Assembly: GCF_913774285.1 (NCBI RefSeq)
Contig: NZ_CAJYHX010000030.1
Coordinates: forward strand, 1-63,137
Reading direction: 5' to 3'
Origin: an uncultured Sphingomonas sp.
Lineage (GTDB): Bacteria > Pseudomonadota > Alphaproteobacteria > Sphingomonadales > Sphingomonadaceae
Length of the DNA: 63,137 bases
Positions 1 through 10,189 of this stretch are shown here, in pieces (position 1 is the stretch's first letter; each line of letters begins with the position of its first letter). The translations under genes and the position numbers were made by a program. Under the pieces are notes generated by a model. It was not told where the DNA came from. It made no database searches and saw nothing but the letters and a program-made list of their open reading frames with translations.

Positions 1-818
1 TGCCCGCCGAATAATAACCGACCGCCCGCGCCAGCGCGACCGCCTGCTCACCCATGGCGCGGCGCATCTCGGGGGTCACGAAGGGGGACGGGGCTTCCTC
101 GACCACCTTCTGGTGACGGCGCTGGACCGAGCATTCGCGCTCGCCGAGATAGACGATCTTGCCATGCTGGTCGCCCAGCACCTGGATTTCGATGTGGCGC
201 GGGCTTTCGATGAACTTCTCGATGAAGACGCGGTCGTCGCCGAAGCTGGCCAGCCCCTCGCGCTTGGTCGCCTCGAAGCCTTCGCGGACGTCCTGCTCGC
301 TATAGGCCAGCCGCATGCCCTTCCCGCCGCCGCCGGCCGAGGCCTTCATCATCACCGGATAGCCGATGTCGCCGGCGATCCGCACCGCATGCTCGGTATC
401 CTCGATCTCGCCGACGAAACCGGGGACGACATTCACGCCCGCCTGCTTGGCGAGCTTCTTCGATTCGATCTTGTCGCCCATCGCCGCGATCGCGCCCGGC
501 GGCGGACCGACGAACGCGATGCCCGCCTCGGCACAGGCCTTGGCGAAGCTCTCGCGCTCGGAGAGGAAGCCATAGCCGGGGTGAATCGCGTCGGCGCCGG
601 TTTCCTTGGCGGCGAGCAGGATCAGGTCCGCGCGGAGATAGCTCTCCGCCGCCGGCGCGGGCCCGAGCCGCACCGCCTCGTCCGCCATCCGCACATGCGG
701 CGCGCGGGCATCCGCATCCGAATAGACCGCGACCGTGGCGATGCCCATCTTCTTGGCCGTACGCATCACCCGACACGCGATTTCGCCACGGTTGGCGACG
801 AGGATTTTCTTGAACATT
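1..818 (-). CDS. pccA: Propionyl-CoA (acyl-CoA) carboxylase biotin-carboxylase subunit, N-terminal part
   Basis: This encodes the first 272 residues of a biotin-dependent acyl-CoA carboxylase alpha subunit; the rest lies beyond the left edge. The start reads MFKKILVANRGEIACRV, the family N-terminus, followed by the biotin-carboxylase and ATP-grasp folds with the glycine-rich KASAGGGGKGM loop and an ERECSVQRRHQK segment. The biotinyl-lysine domain is not in the window. The ATG lies 2 nt after the stop of the LprI-like gene, so it is probably the distal gene of the pccB-mce-mcm-bioB operon. With PccB it would carboxylate propionyl-CoA to methylmalonyl-CoA in the cytoplasm. Partner genes make propionyl-CoA likelier than acetyl-CoA or methylcrotonyl-CoA as substrate. 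Confidence 0.93.
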
Positions 819-820
819 AA

Positions 821-1180
821 TTAATTGCCTCGCAGCTGCTTAATTCGAGTTTCTGTCTGGTCGAGCAAGCAGGCTAGAATTGAGGTACCCTCTCCGGTCC
901 CGCCTCGCATTCTATTGCCCATTTCAGCACAGTGCGCGTCACGGAAAACGATCCAAGCGCGCTCCGCCTTTAGAATAGTCTCATAGTATCCGGGCCGCTT
1001 ATCGAGACGCCGGTCAATGGTCAGATCGTTGCGCTTCGCCGAAGCAACCGCGCGTCGATACGTAGCGCTGAGTTCAGCATCCTTCCGCTCAAGCTCCTGC
1101 TTCAGACACTCGTTGATAGCGAAAGTTGTCTGTTGATCGCCACAGTCGGACGCAAGCATAGCCAGGGCGAGGATGATCAC
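821..1180 (-). CDS. LprI-like (DUF1311) small secreted protein
   Basis: A 119-residue protein with a short hydrophobic start (MIILALAMLAS) and the DUF1311/LprI pattern: an early CL-x-x-E-x-x-R-x-D stretch, a conserved Y-R-x-A, then the L-x-A-x-R-A-W-I-x-F-R-D-A-x-C motif. LprI-family proteins are periplasmic or lipoprotein-like, and some inhibit lysozyme; the role here is unknown. I chose the GTG at 1180 because it overlaps the bioB stop as GTGA, suggesting translational coupling. Upstream in-frame codons belong to bioB sequence read in another frame. Its place between bioB and pccA is odd for a lysozyme inhibitor. Confidence 0.75.
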   Translation of the reverse strand: MIILALAMLASDCGDQQTTFAINECLKQELERKDAELSATYRRAVASAKRNDLTIDRRLDKRPGYYETILKAERAWIVFRDAHCAEMGNRMRGGTGEGTSILACLLDQTETRIKQLRGN

Positions 1181-2184
1181 TCCGCCGCCTCCAGCTCCAC
1201 CTTGCACTCCGCGGCCATCGGCGTGATGCCGAGGCGCGCGAACAGCGCGGCGTCCTTGTCGTCGCCGGCATTGCCCGCGGTCAGCAGCTTGTCGCCGGTG
1301 AAGATCGAGTTGGCACCCGCCAGGAAGCACAAGGCCTGGGTCGCATCGCTCATGCTCTCGCGGCCTGCGGACAAGCGGACCATCGAGCGCGGCATGGTGA
1401 TGCGCGCCACCGCCACGGTGCGGACGAACTCGATATCGTCGATCTTGGCGAGCGGCGTGTCGGCCAGCATGTCGCCGAGCACCGTGCCCTTCACCGGCAC
1501 CAGCGCGTTGACCGGCACGCTGCCCGGATGCACCGGCAGGGTCGCCAGCGCGTGGATGAAGCCCACCCGGTCACCGCGCGTCTCGCCCATGCCGACAATG
1601 CCGCCGCAGCACACGTTGATGCCCGCCTCGCGGACATGCTCCAGCGTTTCCAGCCGCTCCTCGAAGCTGCGGGTGGTGATCACCTCGCCATAGCGTTCGG
1701 GCGAGGTATCGATATTGTGGTTGTAATAATCGAGCCCGGCATCGGCGAGCGTCTTGGCCTGGTCGTCGGTGAGCATGCCTAGCGTCATGCAGGTTTCCAT
1801 GCCCATCGCGCGGACGCCCTTCACCATCTCGACGATGGCGGGCATGTCGCGGTCCTTGGGGTTGCGCCAGGCGGCGCCCATGCAGAAGCGGGTCGAGCCA
1901 TGGTCCTTGGCCTGCGCTGCCGCCTGCAGCACCGCGCGCGGATCCATCAGCTTGGTCGCCTTGAGGCCGGTATCGGCATGCACCGACTGGCTGCAATAGC
2001 CGCAATCCTCGGGGCAGCCGCCGGTCTTGATCGAGAGGAGCGTCGAGCGCTGGACCTGGTTCGCCGGATGGTTGGCACGGTGGACTTCCGCCGCGCGGAA
2101 CACGAGTTCGGTGAACGGCAGGTCGAACAGCGCGGCGATCTCGTCGCGGGTCCAGTCGGTGCGCACGGGGGATTCGAGGGTCAA
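1177..2184 (-). CDS. bioB: Biotin synthase
   Basis: A 335-residue radical-SAM enzyme that inserts sulfur into dethiobiotin, the last step of biotin synthesis. The 4Fe-4S/SAM motif is at Cys57, Cys61 and Cys64 (GGCPEDCGYCSQS). The GMGE segment and the NALVPVKGT stretch typical of BioB follow. The length is normal. The ATG overlaps the stop of the upstream DUF3445 gene (ATGA, 2181-2184), and the 3' end overlaps the LprI-like gene. No other bio genes are nearby. Its place in an operon with pccA/pccB suggests biotin supply is co-expressed with the biotin-dependent carboxylase. Confidence 0.97.
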   Translation of the reverse strand: MTLESPVRTDWTRDEIAALFDLPFTELVFRAAEVHRANHPANQVQRSTLLSIKTGGCPEDCGYCSQSVHADTGLKATKLMDPRAVLQAAAQAKDHGSTRFCMGAAWRNPKDRDMPAIVEMVKGVRAMGMETCMTLGMLTDDQAKTLADAGLDYYNHNIDTSPERYGEVITTRSFEERLETLEHVREAGINVCCGGIVGMGETRGDRVGFIHALATLPVHPGSVPVNALVPVKGTVLGDMLADTPLAKIDDIEFVRTVAVARITMPRSMVRLSAGRESMSDATQALCFLAGANSIFTGDKLLTAGNAGDDKDAALFARLGITPMAAECKVELEAAE

Positions 2185-3125
2185 GCAACTAACTCCGGTG
2201 AACGGTTACGCCGCTCGGCATAGCGGGTGAGGGCCTCGGCGTAAAAGGGCGCCGCGCGGCGTTCGTGTTCGCCGCTGCCGATCCCCGCGACGGACTGCGC
2301 GACACGGGCAACCGCGCCCGTGCTCAGACGGTCGAGCGGCGCGACATGGATGCCGATGGTGAACAGCACTGCCCCGCTTTGGGGCAGGCGGCGCAGCGTC
2401 TGGCGCTCGCAGCGTACGAACAGGGTTTCGCCGGCATTGTCGGCGATCACATGGGCGAAGCGGACCTTGGGGTCGTCCTGCGGCAGGTAGCGCCAGGCGT
2501 CGCTTGCCACGACGAACCAGTTGGTGCGGCCGAAGATCCGACCCGGGTGGAGCGTCGCGAAGAAATGGTCGACGCCCGCAGCGAGCTGCTCGGCATAGCC
2601 ATGGATCGGCGCATGGATGGGCGTAAGGGCCAGGCCGAGCTTTTCCGCGAGATGCCAGTCGGTGGGAAACGCCAGCGCGGCGCCGGTGAGGCGATACTGG
2701 CCGGAAGCGTCCGGGGTGAGGATGCAAAGGTCCTCCCACACGCTGGCAGCGGCCGTGCGGAGTGTGGCGGCGGCGCGAGCGGCCCTTCCCTCCAGGCCGT
2801 CATCCCGGCGGAAGCCGGGATCCATTGCCCGCTCCGGTTCGACCCTTGCCCCAAACGTTGAAGTGGATGGATCCCGGCTTTCGCCGGCATGACGGCTTTG
2901 AAGGTCGCGGTGCGAGAGCATCCGTGCGACCTCGTTCACAGCGGTCTCCGCCTCCGGCAGCACCTGCACGCAGTCGGGCTCTGCCGCGAACACGGCCGCG
3001 CGAGCCGCCAGATCGGCGTCCGGGGTCAGCCACTCGGCCTCGGGCACCCGCACGAGACCCATGCGCAGCGCCCCTCCGCCGCGAGCGCGCGGGATCAGCG
3101 CCTCGACGGAGAAGCCCAGGCTCAT
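2181..3125 (-). CDS. DUF3445 (heme-dependent oxidative N-demethylase-like) protein carrying an in-frame palindromic insert
   Basis: A 314-residue DUF3445 protein. The family contains heme-dependent oxidative N-demethylases, but the substrate here is unknown. Recognisable parts are the ED-L-C-I-L-T-P-D region, FPTDWHLAEKLG, the PIHGYAEQL segment and the FGRTNW block. The ATG at 3125 overlaps the mutase stop as ATGA, which fixes the start. Roughly residues 77-110 are encoded by a 101-nt palindromic repeat (2796-2896) that keeps the frame open and falls in the variable linker between the N-terminal part and the EDLC block. It lies between the mutase and bioB genes in the propionate operon. An N-demethylase role in that pathway is not obvious. 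Confidence 0.8.
   Translation of the reverse strand: MSLGFSVEALIPRARGGGALRMGLVRVPEAEWLTPDADLAARAAVFAAEPDCVQVLPEAETAVNEVARMLSHRDLQSRHAGESRDPSTSTFGARVEPERAMDPGFRRDDGLEGRAARAAATLRTAAASVWEDLCILTPDASGQYRLTGAALAFPTDWHLAEKLGLALTPIHAPIHGYAEQLAAGVDHFFATLHPGRIFGRTNWFVVASDAWRYLPQDDPKVRFAHVIADNAGETLFVRCERQTLRRLPQSGAVLFTIGIHVAPLDRLSTGAVARVAQSVAGIGSGEHERRAAPFYAEALTRYAERRNRSPELVA
2796..2896. repeat. REP-like palindromic element inside a coding sequence
   Basis: Two 29-nt arms, 2796-2824 and 2868-2896, are inverted copies with only two mismatches, separated by 43 nt. Each arm contains the GATCCCGGC...GCCGG...ATGAC core typical of proteobacterial REP/BIME elements. The element lies wholly inside the DUF3445 gene and is translated there without a stop. 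I saw no second copy of the full two-arm unit in the window. Confidence 0.9.
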
Positions 3126-5260
3126 TCGGCGGCTGCTTCGAGCGGCGGCATGTTGTGGCCGAGCAGGCGCAGCACATCGGCCGCGCATTCGACGACGTTC
3201 GAGCCCGGGCCGTAGATGCCCTGCACCCCGGCCGCGCGCAGCATCTCGTAATCCTGCGGCGGGATGACGCCGCCCGCGATCACCTTGATGTCGCTACGGC
3301 CCGCTTCCCGCAGACCGCGGATCAGCTCCGGGATCAGCGTCTTGTGCCCTGCCGCAAGGCTGGAGGCGCCGACCACGTCGACGCCGCTGTCGAGCGCCAG
3401 CACCACCGTCTCCTCAGGCGTCTGGAACAGCGGCCCGCTGACGACCTCGAAGCCCATGTCGGAAAAGGCCGAGGCGATCACGTTGGCGCCGCGGTCATGC
3501 CCGTCCTGCCCCATCTTGGCGACGAGCAGCCGCGGCTTGCGGCCGAGGCGGCGTTCCACCGCCTCGACACCGCGCACGACTTCTGCCCAGCGCGTGTCCT
3601 CGGCATAGGGCGCGGCGTAGACGCCCTTCACCGGCGTCGGCTGGGTGGCGTAGCGACCGAACACGTCTTCCATCGCCGCGCTGATCTCCCCCAGCGTCGC
3701 GCGGGCGCGGGCAGCCACGACGGCCAGTTCCAGCAGGTTGCCGCCGCTCCTCGCGCCATCCCGCAGCGCGTCAAGCGCCGCCGCGCATGCCGCCTCATCC
3801 CTTGCAGCCTTCACCCGCTGGATCCGCGCAATCTGCGCCTCGCGGACCGCGGCGTTGTCAACCTCGAGCGTCTCGAGCAGATCCTCGTTCGGCAGCCGGT
3901 ACTTGTTGACCCCGACGATCACGTCCTCGCCGCGATCCACCCGCGCCTGCCGCGCAGCCGCTGCTTCCTCGATCATCGCCTTGGGCCAGCCGGCGGCGAC
4001 CGCCTTGGCCATGCCGCCCTCGGCCTCGACCCGTTCGATGATCTCCCAAGCCTTGTCGACGAGGCTCTGGGTCAGGCTCTCGACATAATAACTGCCGCCG
4101 AGCGGATCGACGACCTTGGTCATCCCCGTTTCTTCCTGCAGCACGATCTGGGTGTTGCGGGCGATGCGGGCGGAAAAGTCGGTGGGCAGCGCGATCGCTT
4201 CGTCGAGCGCGTTGGTGTGGAGGCTCTGGGTGCCGCCCAGCATCGCCGCCATCGCCTCGATCGTCGTGCGAATGACGTTGTTGTACGGGTCCTGTTCGGT
4301 GAGCGACACGCCCGAGGTCTGGCAATGCGTGCGCAGCATCTTCGAGCGCTCGTCCTGCGCGCCTAGCTTGGTCATCACCCGGTGCCACAGCACCCGCGCG
4401 GCCCGCAGCTTCGCGACTTCCATGAAGAAGTTCATACCGATTGCGAAGAAGAAGCTCAGGCGACCCGCGAACTTGTCGATATCGAGGCCCGAGGCGACGC
4501 CGTACTTCACATATTCCATGCCGTCGGCGATGGTGAAGGCGAGCTCCTGCACCTGGGTCGCGCCGGCTTCCTGCATATGGTAGCCGGAGATGGAAATACT
4601 GTTGAATTTCGGCATCTTCGCGCTCGTATAGGCGAAAATGTCTGAAATGATCCGCATGCTCGGTTCGGGCGGGTAGATATAGGTGTTCCGAACCATGAAC
4701 TCCTTGAGGATGTCGTTCTGGATCGTCCCTTCGAGCTTCTCCTGCGGAACCCCCTGCTCCTCGCCCGCGACGATGAAGAAGGCCAGCACCGGGATGACCG
4801 CGCCGTTCATCGTCATCGAGACCGACATCTGGTCGAGCGGAATGCCGTCGAACAGGATCTTCATGTCCTCGATCGTGTCGATCGCGACGCCCGCTTTGCC
4901 GACATCGCCGAGGACGCGCGGGTGGTCGCTGTCATAGCCACGATGCGTGGCGAGGTCGAAGGCGACCGAGAGCCCCTTCTGTCCGGCGGCGAGGTTGCGC
5001 CGGTAGAAGGCGTTGGATTCCTCGGCAGTCGAGAAGCCGGCATATTGCCGGATGGTCCAGGGGCGCCCGGCATACATCGAGGCGCGCACGCCGCGCGTGA
5101 ACGGCGCGAAGCCCGGCAATCCGGGGTCGACATCGGCCACATCCTCTTGGGTATACAGAGGCTTGACCGTGATACCTTCCGGCGTTTCCCAACTTAGATC
5201 CTTGCCCTTAACTTCCTTCAAAGCGGCGGCAGACCATTGATCGATTGTGGACTCAGTCAC
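3122..5260 (-). CDS. scpA: Methylmalonyl-CoA mutase, single-chain type
   Basis: A 712-residue adenosylcobalamin-dependent mutase converting methylmalonyl-CoA to succinyl-CoA. The N-terminal substrate barrel carries RPWTIRQYAGFSTAEESN and SVSMTMNGAV. The C-terminal B12 domain has the DGHDRG (D-x-H-x-x-G) cobalt-ligand motif and the late GGVIP segment. The length matches the large, catalytic chain. The start is GTG at 5260, with GGGGAG 8 nt upstream and only one base after the epimerase stop; longer in-frame starts would lie inside the epimerase gene. The stop overlaps the DUF3445 start (ATGA). No MeaB chaperone or small subunit is adjacent. Confidence 0.97.
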   Translation of the reverse strand: MTESTIDQWSAAALKEVKGKDLSWETPEGITVKPLYTQEDVADVDPGLPGFAPFTRGVRASMYAGRPWTIRQYAGFSTAEESNAFYRRNLAAGQKGLSVAFDLATHRGYDSDHPRVLGDVGKAGVAIDTIEDMKILFDGIPLDQMSVSMTMNGAVIPVLAFFIVAGEEQGVPQEKLEGTIQNDILKEFMVRNTYIYPPEPSMRIISDIFAYTSAKMPKFNSISISGYHMQEAGATQVQELAFTIADGMEYVKYGVASGLDIDKFAGRLSFFFAIGMNFFMEVAKLRAARVLWHRVMTKLGAQDERSKMLRTHCQTSGVSLTEQDPYNNVIRTTIEAMAAMLGGTQSLHTNALDEAIALPTDFSARIARNTQIVLQEETGMTKVVDPLGGSYYVESLTQSLVDKAWEIIERVEAEGGMAKAVAAGWPKAMIEEAAAARQARVDRGEDVIVGVNKYRLPNEDLLETLEVDNAAVREAQIARIQRVKAARDEAACAAALDALRDGARSGGNLLELAVVAARARATLGEISAAMEDVFGRYATQPTPVKGVYAAPYAEDTRWAEVVRGVEAVERRLGRKPRLLVAKMGQDGHDRGANVIASAFSDMGFEVVSGPLFQTPEETVVLALDSGVDVVGASSLAAGHKTLIPELIRGLREAGRSDIKVIAGGVIPPQDYEMLRAAGVQGIYGPGSNVVECAADVLRLLGHNMPPLEAAAE

Positions 5261-5261
5261 C

Positions 5262-5681
5262 TCAATGCTCCCCACGCGGCGTTTCCATGATCTCGGTGAG
5301 AATACCGCCCATATCCCTGGGGTGGACGAAGAAGATCGGTGTACCATGCGCCCCGATGCGCGGTTCGCCGAGCAGCTTGCAGCCCTTGGCCTCAAACCAG
5401 GCCTTGGCTTCATGGATATCCGGCACTTCGTAACAGAGATGGTGCTGCCCGCCCGCCGGGTTCCTGGCGAGGAAGCCGTGGATCGGCGACTCCTCGCCCA
5501 GGGGCTCAATCAGTTCGATCTGGCTGTTGGGCGCATCGACGAAGCAGACCCTCACGCCTTGTGCTGGCAGGTCGAAGGGGTCGCGGATCACCGTCGCCCC
5601 CATCACGTCGCGATAGAAGGCGATCGAGGCCTCGATCGACGGCGTCGCGACGCCGACATGGTTGAGACGGCCGAGTTTCAT
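5262..5681 (-). CDS. mce: Methylmalonyl-CoA epimerase
   Basis: A 139-residue vicinal-oxygen-chelate protein that interconverts the methylmalonyl-CoA epimers between the carboxylase and the mutase. It shows the N-terminal LNHVGVATP with metal ligand His8, a central GGQHHLCYEV histidine pair and a C-terminal GGILTEIMETP glutamate, as in epimerases of this family. The ATG at 5681 gives the standard length; the reading frame is open further upstream but without family sequence. It ends one base before the mutase GTG, so the two are a tight pair. Confidence 0.95.
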   Translation of the reverse strand: MKLGRLNHVGVATPSIEASIAFYRDVMGATVIRDPFDLPAQGVRVCFVDAPNSQIELIEPLGEESPIHGFLARNPAGGQHHLCYEVPDIHEAKAWFEAKGCKLLGEPRIGAHGTPIFFVHPRDMGGILTEIMETPRGEH

Positions 5682-5754
5682 CGCTCCTACTGCTCCATCG
5701 TTTCGAGCGCCGTCGTACGGGGCGTTTGCAGCCATCCGCGCGACAGGGTATCGC

Positions 5755-6264
5755 TTATTTCTTCGGTGCGGTCGGCACCGGCATAGCATAGGGGAAGCCG
5801 CAGGCAGCATAGACCTTGCGGAACAAAGCGTCGTCGCCCGGTGCCTTGAACACGCCCTCGATCATCGTCTCGCCCTGCGGCACGCCGACGCGCACGGTCT
5901 TGGACTTGGCGATCTTGTCGACGAGCAAGAACACTTCGACCGCCTCACCGTTATACGCCCCCGCGCCGGGGAACTGCCACTGGCTCATCTCGGCCATGGC
6001 CTCGTCATAGGTCACCGTCACCGTCCGCGACTCTCCGGCCGGGATCGGCGGCCGGGGGATGAACTGAACCGAGACGATCGGTGCTGCAGCCGTATCGCAA
6101 CGCACGACGAGCCGCGCATTGCCGTCCTCGCTGCGAATGGTGGCACTGGCCGATTTCGGCTGTGCCGGATCGGTGCTTTCCTTGAACGTCCAGGCCGGCG
6201 CAGTCGGCGCGGAAGCGGCTTGTGGGCCGAACAGCGGCATGAGAGCGAGAATCAGGCTGAGCAT
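5755..6264 (-). CDS. Secreted hypothetical protein in the propionate operon
   Basis: A 169-residue protein with an N-terminal hydrophobic segment and an A-x-A-like cleavage region (MLSLILALMPLFGPQAASA). A beta-rich body follows with the ATIRS-DGNARLVVRCD and W-x-F-P-G patterns, faintly like VasI-type secreted domains. Two cysteines (in VVRCD and YAACG) could form a disulfide. The ATG at 6264 has GAAAGGA about 6 nt upstream. It sits 39 nt after pccB and 73 nt before mce on the same strand, so it is probably co-transcribed. I do not recognise a function. Confidence 0.75.
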   Translation of the reverse strand: MLSLILALMPLFGPQAASAPTAPAWTFKESTDPAQPKSASATIRSEDGNARLVVRCDTAAAPIVSVQFIPRPPIPAGESRTVTVTYDEAMAEMSQWQFPGAGAYNGEAVEVFLLVDKIAKSKTVRVGVPQGETMIEGVFKAPGDDALFRKVYAACGFPYAMPVPTAPKK

Positions 6265-6303
6265 TGCGATCCTTTCACCGTGCAGCGGGCCCTGTCCCGG
6301 CTG

Positions 6304-7830
<1,527 letters not shown>

Positions 7831-7884
7831 CGGCATTCTCTCCGTGAAGGCGGCTTGTGCACCGGGCCATGCCGGCTTCGCAAA

Positions 7885-7896
7885 TGCAATGTTGCA
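7885..7896. promoter_or_regulatory. Candidate operator between pccB and its divergent regulator
   Basis: TGCAATGTTGCA contains the 5-bp inverted repeat TGCAA/TTGCA with a 2-bp centre. Related partial copies flank it: CGCAAAT at 7879-7885, TTGCAAA at 7893-7899 and a TTTGC at 7914-7918. RamB/ScfR-type regulators of acetate and propionate genes are described as binding TTTGCAAA-like sites. The position fits control of both divergent genes. Binding is inferred. Confidence 0.5.
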
Positions 7897-7933
7897 AAGT
7901 TGCGGGGCGGCGGTTTGCGGATTATGCGGGCCC

Positions 7934-9361
7934 ATGGCCAGCCAGCTTCCGCCCCTGCCCCGCCGCCGCCTGTTCGAAGGCTTTCGCCTGCGCGACTTGC
8001 GGCGCCGTCTGAACATTCCCCAAGCCGGCATGGCGCAGCGGCTGGGCATCTCGGTGTCCTATCTCTCACAGATCGAGAACAACGACCGGCCGATCACCGA
8101 CGGCGTGCTGCTGGCGCTCGCCCGCGAATTCCCGGTGGAGGCCGCCGAGATCAACGGCGAAGGCGGCACCGCCGCGCTGCTCCGCGCAATCGACGCCGCG
8201 ACCGACAGCGGCGTGCCCGCCGACCGGATTGACGAGGCCGATGTCCGCCGCGGCATCGAGCAGCAACCCCTGCTTGCCCGGCGGATGGTGGCGCTGCACG
8301 ACGCCTATCGCCGCAGCCAGGAGCAGTTGCGCGTGCTCGACGACCGGTTCGATACCGGGTCAGGCGACGCAGCACCGCTGCCCTGGGAAGAGGTGCGCGA
8401 CTGGTTTCAGGCCGAGGGCAATTACATCGACGCGATCGATCGGTCGGCCGAGCTGCTCGCCGATGCGCTCGCGCTCGACGACGACAATGTCGTCCGCGCC
8501 TTCGAGGACCGGCTGCGGCTGTGGCACGGCGTCCGCGTCATCGGCGCGCAGGGCGACGGCAGCGAGCTCAGCCGCTTCGACGAGGGCGCGCGGACGCTCG
8601 CGCTCAACCACGCCCTGCCCCCGGAAAGCCGCGCCTTCCTGCTCGCACACCGGCTGGTGCGCTACGAATTCGCGAACGAGATGCGGCTGGTGATCGACCG
8701 CGCCGGGCTTGCCTCGCCGGCCGCGCGCGAACTGCTGAGCGTCGGCCTCGCCAATTATGCCGCGGGGGCGTTGTTGATGCCCTATGGCCGCTTTCGTGCC
8801 GCCGCCTATGAGGTCCGCCACGACATCGATCGCCTGCGCCAGCGCTTTGCGGTGAGCTTCGAGCAGGCGTGCCACCGGCTCTCGACGCTGCAGCGGCCCG
8901 GCGCGCAGGGGCTGCCGGTGTTCTTCTGCCGCGTCGACATGGCTGGCAACATCACCAAGCGCCACTCGGCCACGCGGCTGCAGTTCGCCGCACTGGGCGG
9001 CGCCTGCCCCTTGTGGATCGTCCATGAGGCGGTGGCGATCCCGGACCGGATCCTGGTCCAGCTGGCCGAGATGCCCGACGGTACCCGCTATGTCTCGATG
9101 GCCAAGGGTCTGGTGAAACCCTCGGGCAGCTTCACCCGACCGCCCCGCCGCTATGCCGTCGCGCTGGGGTGCGAGGAGGCGCATGCCGCCGACTTCGTCT
9201 ACGCGGACGCGCTGCGCACCGGCGGTGCCGCGACCCCGATCGGCGCGTCGTGTCGCATCTGCCCCCGCCTCGATTGCGACCAGCGCGCCTTTCCGCCCGC
9301 CGGATCGGTGATCGAGATCGACCCCGATCGCCGCCGCGCGGTGCCCTACGGCTTCCGCTGA
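7934..9361 (+). CDS. Short-chain fatty acyl transcriptional regulator (ScfR/RamB type)
   Basis: A 475-residue regulator. Residues about 12-70 form an XRE helix-turn-helix (LRDLRRRLNIPQAGMAQRLGISVSYLSQIENNDRPI). A central ImmA/IrrE-like region follows whose metalloprotease motif is degenerate (LLAHRLVRYEF in place of HExxH). The C-terminal DUF2083-type domain ends with a conserved cysteine cluster C-x2-C-x4-C (SCRICPRLDC). Relatives control acetate, propionate and methylcitrate or methylmalonyl genes. It is divergent from pccB by 103 nt with a TTGCAA-type palindrome between, so it probably regulates the operon and itself. Confidence 0.9.
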   Translation: MASQLPPLPRRRLFEGFRLRDLRRRLNIPQAGMAQRLGISVSYLSQIENNDRPITDGVLLALAREFPVEAAEINGEGGTAALLRAIDAATDSGVPADRIDEADVRRGIEQQPLLARRMVALHDAYRRSQEQLRVLDDRFDTGSGDAAPLPWEEVRDWFQAEGNYIDAIDRSAELLADALALDDDNVVRAFEDRLRLWHGVRVIGAQGDGSELSRFDEGARTLALNHALPPESRAFLLAHRLVRYEFANEMRLVIDRAGLASPAARELLSVGLANYAAGALLMPYGRFRAAAYEVRHDIDRLRQRFAVSFEQACHRLSTLQRPGAQGLPVFFCRVDMAGNITKRHSATRLQFAALGGACPLWIVHEAVAIPDRILVQLAEMPDGTRYVSMAKGLVKPSGSFTRPPRRYAVALGCEEAHAADFVYADALRTGGAATPIGASCRICPRLDCDQRAFPPAGSVIEIDPDRRRAVPYGFR

Positions 9362-9427
9362 CGCTTGCGGGCATCGCCCGCTTCATGGCATACCCGAAGC
9401 TCAAAAACAGAAATTTGGAGAGGTGCC

Positions 9428-10189
9428 ATGGCAACCGCGCTCGCCACGAGCCCGCAGGTAAGCGACGCCGAGTGGGAGGCGCGCCAGCAACTTGCCGCCT
9501 GCTACCGCGTGTTCGACATGCTCGGCTGGTCCGAGATGATCTACAACCACATCACGGTGAAGCTGCCGGACCAGGAAGGCGCTTTCCTGATCAACCCGTT
9601 CGGGCTGCACTTCAGCGAGGTGAAGGCCTCCAACCTCGTCAAGATCGACATCGACGGCAACAAGCTCGACGACTCGCCCTATCCGGTGAACCGCGCCGGT
9701 TTCGTCCAGCATTCGCTGTTCCACCGGCATCTGTCCGATGCGCATTGCATCATGCACAGCCACACCACCGCAGGCATGGCGGTCGCGTCGCTCGAAGGTG
9801 GGCTGCGGCCGACCAATTTCTACGCGTGCAACTTCATCGGCCAGATCGCCTACCATGATTTCGAAGGCGTGACCGTGCGCGACGAGGAAGGCGAACGGCT
9901 GCTCGCCAACCTAGGCGACAAGCGGGTGATGCTGCTGCGCAACCACGGCATCCTCGCCATGGGCCGCACGCTGCCCGAGGCGTTCGTCAAGCACTGGGCG
10001 CTGCAGCGCGCCTGCGAGATCCAGGTCGCCACGTTGGGCATGGGCCAGCCGATCGAGATCGCGCCCGAGGTGGTCGCGGTCCACCAGCGCGACGTCCATA
10101 TGGCGCAGGTGCCCGGCGGCCCCGGTGCGGCCGATTTCGCCGCGATGGTCCGGCTGGTCGACCGGATCGACCGCAGCTGGCGGGACTAG
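9428..10189 (+). CDS. Class II aldolase/adducin family protein
   Basis: A 253-residue protein with the class II aldolase fold: the NHITVKLPD and LINPFGLHFSEV segments near the start, the CIMHSHTTAGMAVAS zinc-ligand histidines in the middle and the LLRNHGILAMG histidine further on. Members include fuculose-phosphate aldolase-like and decarboxylase enzymes; the substrate cannot be read here. The ATG at 9428 has GGAGAGG about 6 nt upstream. It follows the regulator by 66 nt and its last 4 bases overlap the convergent LigB-like gene. Confidence 0.88.
   Translation: MATALATSPQVSDAEWEARQQLAACYRVFDMLGWSEMIYNHITVKLPDQEGAFLINPFGLHFSEVKASNLVKIDIDGNKLDDSPYPVNRAGFVQHSLFHRHLSDAHCIMHSHTTAGMAVASLEGGLRPTNFYACNFIGQIAYHDFEGVTVRDEEGERLLANLGDKRVMLLRNHGILAMGRTLPEAFVKHWALQRACEIQVATLGMGQPIEIAPEVVAVHQRDVHMAQVPGGPGAADFAAMVRLVDRIDRSWRD

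Noticed and set aside
9365..9427. Upstream start for the class II aldolase
   Set aside because: The extra residues have no family match, and the ATG at 9428 has a strong ribosome site.
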